64,000 nucleotides of DNA from Musa acuminata AAA Group (Eukaryota; Streptophyta; Magnoliopsida; Zingiberales; Musaceae). Numbering within the stretch: the stretch's first letter is position 1; each line of letters starts with the position of its first letter. The position numbers and the translations under genes are program-made. Positions 60,237 to 64,000 of this stretch are shown here, in pieces. The notes beneath the pieces are model-generated. The model saw only the letters and a list, made by a program, of their open reading frames with translations, did not search any database and was not told the origin of the DNA. The stretch is from assembly GCF_036884655.1 (NCBI RefSeq), contig NC_088339.1, positions 21,157,001 to 21,221,000 on the forward strand. Direction: 5' to 3'.

Positions 60237-63131
60237 TCACTGCTCCAGAGCAAGCTGCTTATGTCGGTGGAGATCGTTGAGGTACCTCGAAGAGGTGTAG
60301 TCGTCCATGTCGCAAGTATCGATCAATGGCGGTCTAGCAACCTTGTAATTGGATTCTTTTCCTATGATCTCCATCAGCCCCTCCTCACCTCGCAGAAGCC
60401 GAACCACCTGCACGCAGAACGGCACCGTCCTGTTTCACTCGGACTTAGGAGTAACAATGAGAAGGTTTGGCTCTCACCTCATTCATGGTTGGCCTCGAGG
60501 TCGAGAGGTGGTGAATGCACGCTGAGGCGACTTGCAGCGCGCGTGCCAGTTCCTTCGCATCGTAAGATTCTTCGAGAGAGGGGTCGACGAGCTGCTTCAC
60601 GCTGTTCGCATCGAGCAGTGGTCTTGCCTGGTGCAAGCACAGAGCCTGTGATCATTTCTCAGGTGGCACGATGGCACATAAAATATACTTCAGAAGAACC
60701 AGCAATTTGTCTGTGTGTATTCCCATCAAACATGTTGTCTACTTGTTTATGACTTGATTTTGACTAATAATTTCTTGATCACAACCAAGTTTCAGCATCC
60801 TTTGATCATCACCAGGTGTTAATGCATAGATTTGGTAGTGAACTTGCAACAGAGATCAACCAGCAGCCTTAAAAAGGTGGAGAAGCATCGGTCATACCCA
60901 TATCACCAAGCTTTGTCTCGAGGAATCAATTGCTCGCCTTCCTGTTATGAGCTCCAGCAGCAGCACCCCAAAGGCAAACACATCCGTCTTCTCATTCACC
61001 ACTCCGTGCATGAAGTACTCCGGTGCCAAGTATCTAGACATCATGGTCGCACTGAACTTTAACAAGCACTCCAATTCAAGCTCAAGAAATGGACTTCAAT
61101 TGATCTCACCCGAATGTGCCTTCGATGGGGAACACAACATGGTGATTCCATTTGTCTGGCAGCCACTTTGCAAGCCCGAAATCGGAGATCTGCGTGTTAC
61201 AGAAAAAAATCCTCAAATATCGGTAGAGAAATGTAATTTGGAATGCAAGATAAGTAGAATATGTAGATCGACAAGAAAGAGACATAGAACAACTGTGTCT
61301 TAGATACTCTACTCGCTTGATGATGTTACAGCTAAAAGATTTTACTGACTCTAAAAGCTACCAATCTTAATTGAAGCCGCCACACGACTCTCTTAGATAC
61401 TGAAATGAGCACCTGAGGTTGGAAGTCTTCAGTTAAGAGTATGTTTGAGGCCTTGATATCTCTGTGGATTATGCGCCTTTGGCAGCCCTCGTGGAGGTAG
61501 CGCAGGCCTTCTGCAATGCCTGCGGCGATCTGAAACCTCACCCTCCAATCGAGAGCCTCCTTTGAACCTGGAGAACTGATGCCGTCTTCATCACTGGACT
61601 ACAGAGTTTGCTGGTGAGAATTATGTTGCAAGAAGCAGCAGCAGCCTTACCATGGAGCAGAGAAGCCAAGCTTCCATGAGGGGAGAACTGCAGAACCAGG
61701 TGCAGACCCCCTTCCACGCTGAACCCCAGCAGCTGTGCAGCGTTAGGGTGGTTCACATGAGCAATGATTCCAAGCTCGGATAAGAAATCCCCTATCCTCT
61801 CCTCCTCGCTCTCCCTCTTTATCAGCCTCTTCACTGCCACAAGTTGGCCATCACCCAAACACCCTTTATAGACCTCTGCATGTCCTCCCTTGCCGACCAA
61901 CTTGTCTATCAAAGAATTGATCGCAAATGATGAATCGGAAGAAGCCCAAATTAGTCATTGATGGCAGCCGGATGCAGAACGGAGGAGATGTTTACCTGGG
62001 CTGAACCCATCGGTGGCAGCTGCAAGCTCTTCGTATGCGAAGCTCCTCCATGAAGGCCTGGCCATCTTGACCTCCACTACGATTCGTCCACTTTCGGTCC
62101 CATCCTTGCTGCTCCTGATCCTCTCCAAGGCCCTGCGCAAGCTCGATCTCCCGGTTGCTGGTGGAAACGTCGACAGCCTCGTCATCGACCTTTTCTTTCT
62201 CATTATGAACCCTGCAATCAGGTTGCGCCACTGCACGCTGTGGGACTCCAGTCTTGTCCCGCATGGGGCTATCGATCGGTCCACCGATGAAGTGTCGCTG
62301 CTGCTGCTGTTCCCATCGGATTCTGCACTTGATGTAGAGTCAAGCACGCCTCTGGGCGAGTTCTGGTCGGAGCCATCGACGCTGTGGGCTTCGGACTCTA
62401 CTATGGAGTTGTGATCGAGCGCGGCTCCATCGGGTGATCTCTGATCGGAGCCATCAACGCTGTTGTCTTCACTCTCTGCTTTGGAACTCTGTTCATTCTC
62501 CTCTGTTCCTGTAAGAATCAGCAATAAAAATATGATTTTTTTTCGTTGTTTATCATTAATCTGTCTCGGTTCAAACACCTTCCTTGATGATTCAATGCCG
62601 CAAAACAATGAAAGATGTCGAGTTGCCGATAGATAAAGTTCCAATAGTAAGGTTTATTCCTCTTGATCTTAGTACAAGTTTTTGAAGATGTAATGATCAT
62701 ATCAAAATAGCATAATATCCGATCTTTGGAGACCAAAGCCACCGATAGATACTATGCTCCCCTGATCAAAATAACAGTAAAAAGAACAACAGGAAGATTT
62801 CATGACAATAAAAAGGGACTGATTGTATGATCTGAAGCTTACCTTTTACCGGAATCGAAGGATCCTTCTGCGCCTCCTTGGGAGAAAGCTGCTCTGCTGA
62901 TTCCACAAGTACTGATGACGAATCAAGAACAAGAACCCAAAAGAACAAAATAGCACGAGCGGAAGCATACCTTCTACAGAGTTCGAATTACTCTTGGGGG
63001 CTTCTTCCTGATCAAGCTCTGGAGATTGAAGAAAATACTCGATCAACTTCATCAGTCAGAACATGGGTGTTAGCAGGTTGCAAGAAAGACAAGACAGATT
63101 TGAGCACCAGAATACCTTCCTTGGAAGTCAT
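60237..63131 (-). CDS. Receptor-like cytoplasmic kinase, class VI type
   Basis: Ser/Thr kinase without signal peptide or membrane segment. Ten exons, high to low: 63116-63131, 62971-63018, 62843-62896, 61996-62508, 61652/61651-61905, 61413-61567, 61110-61189, 60898-61033, 60478-60627 and 60237-60407; frame kept, 525 aa. Exons 1-4 encode an acidic Ser/Asp/Glu-rich leader, then a basic patch ([11 protein letters not shown]). Kinase motifs: glycine loop [11 protein letters not shown] (215-225), catalytic K236 in [14 protein letters not shown] (330-337), DFG (350-352), YLAPEYF and [20 protein letters not shown]. Relatives of this class (RBK-like) include ROP-binding kinases, and a ROP-GAP gene lies 12 kb away, but no interaction is shown here. 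The first ATG lies in a 16-nt exon; the leader contains a GA microsatellite. Confidence 0.92.
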
Positions 63132-63258
63132 TGGGGTTCTTTTGGCTTCCCTGGATGGTTGGGAAGTTTCAAACTTGGGTGAGAGGAAAAGAGTGGCTTG
63201 GAAGACGGTAGAAGAGGCCAAGGAATGAGGGGGAGAGAAAGTCTTGCTGGGAGTTGAA

Positions 63259-63260
<2 letters not shown>

Positions 63261-63297
<37 letters not shown>
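63261..63297. repeat. (GA)n microsatellite in the kinase 5' leader
   Basis: About 18 GA units, i.e. (TC)n in the transcript sense, about 130 bases upstream of the kinase ATG; CT runs are common in plant leaders. Confidence 0.95.
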
Positions 63298-63299
<2 letters not shown>

Positions 63300-63300
<1 letters not shown>

Positions 63301-64000
63301 AGCTGTTGTTTTCAAACACAGGAGGGCATCTCTTGTGTGTTGGTTATTCCTGGAGATGGAGTGCAGCACTGGGTGGTATCAAGCATGATAGAGGGAGAGA
63401 GAGAGGTTCTTAAAAGGCACAAAAGGGGGGTCAAGCTCCTGCAATGGAACTGGTGCTGTGTATCTGAACCAGACATGTGATGTCTGCTTTTTGCCCAGGG
63501 ACCCACCAGGAATGGGAACAGCAAGATATAGTTGGATATCCTCCTTAGATTGAGGTCTGCAGAGGTGATGTGGGAGATGCATGGTTGGGAAAAATTAGAA
63601 TTTCTTTTGGCTGTGAGTGAATGAGTATATCCCATTGTAATAAACAAGATATGAGATGTTTTATTGAGAAAATAAAAATATTTATTCATTCAATTTTCAT
63701 TAGTAAAAAATTCAATCATAAACATATTCATTTAATAATAAAAAAATTATTTTTAATCATTTGTTTTCTCATTTTTTATTTCTAAATTATCTAAACCGTC
63801 GAAATGATCTGATCGAACTGATCTATCCTATATCAACTCCCGCTAGATCCTCTCTGCTGCACCTGAGCTTGATTTCTTCCTGCAGCAGGCAGTAGATGGC
63901 AGGCACAGTCTGGGTCTCCTTCACCACCACACATGGGATGAAGCGTGAGAGAGGGAAAGCTTGAGCTGCTGCTCCATGTACATTTTCCATGTCAGGTCAA
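63300..64000. other. Upstream region of the kinase gene, no gene recognised
   Basis: Presumed promoter of the minus-strand kinase, then AT-rich DNA (63650-63790) and a less AT-rich end with no clear frame. Confidence 0.5.

Overview
This is a plant nuclear window. The genes are intron-rich with GT-AG junctions, class III peroxidase and ROP-signalling families are present, and Ty1/copia retrotransposons sit between genes. Protein flavour and repeat style suggest a monocot, perhaps the banana family, but that is an impression and not something the sequence proves. I rebuilt spliced models by reading both strands; every exon chain given below keeps frame across all its junctions.

Layout. (1) 284-8581, minus: aminoalcoholphosphotransferase (PE/PC synthesis), 13 exons visible including a 10-nt microexon, with its 3' end beyond the left edge. 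(2) About 9.2-14.8 kb: AT-rich intergenic DNA with microsatellites and a probable solo LTR. (3) 14.9-18.2 kb, plus: cytosolic Cu/Zn superoxide dismutase, complete at 152 aa, whose 5'-UTR intron joins the two halves of a miR398 target. (4) 19.1-21.6 kb, plus: two-exon, probably plastid-targeted protein of unknown function. (5) 22.1-29.2 kb, plus: long leader containing a LINE relic, then an intronless 1054-aa J-domain/DUF3444 protein. (6) 30.1-31.8 kb, minus: two-exon gene for a 74-aa membrane-anchored protein. (7) 32.6-44.1 kb: an old minus-strand copia element whose integrase is split by a younger plus-strand composite of three LTRs and two RT-less internal regions. (8) 44.17-44.43 kb: a compact palindromic GTAC-rich element. 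(9) 44.6-48.0 kb, minus: CRIB-type ROP GTPase-activating protein. (10) 48-52.4 kb: simple repeats, a diverged relative of the young copia family and a foldback element. (11) 52.6-53.8 kb, plus: secreted class III peroxidase. (12) 54.5-59.2 kb, minus: NPL4-like protein with one 3.4-kb intron. (13) 60.2-63.1 kb, minus: RLCK class VI-type kinase.

The host genes look like ordinary, unrelated plant housekeeping and signalling genes rather than a cluster. One possible link is that ROP-GAPs switch off ROP GTPases and some RLCK-VI kinases are ROP effectors. No wholly new multi-gene system is evident. The most interesting signals are the splice-created miR398 site with a duplicated donor half, the AAPT microexon, the three-LTR defective copia composite and the GTAC palindrome element.
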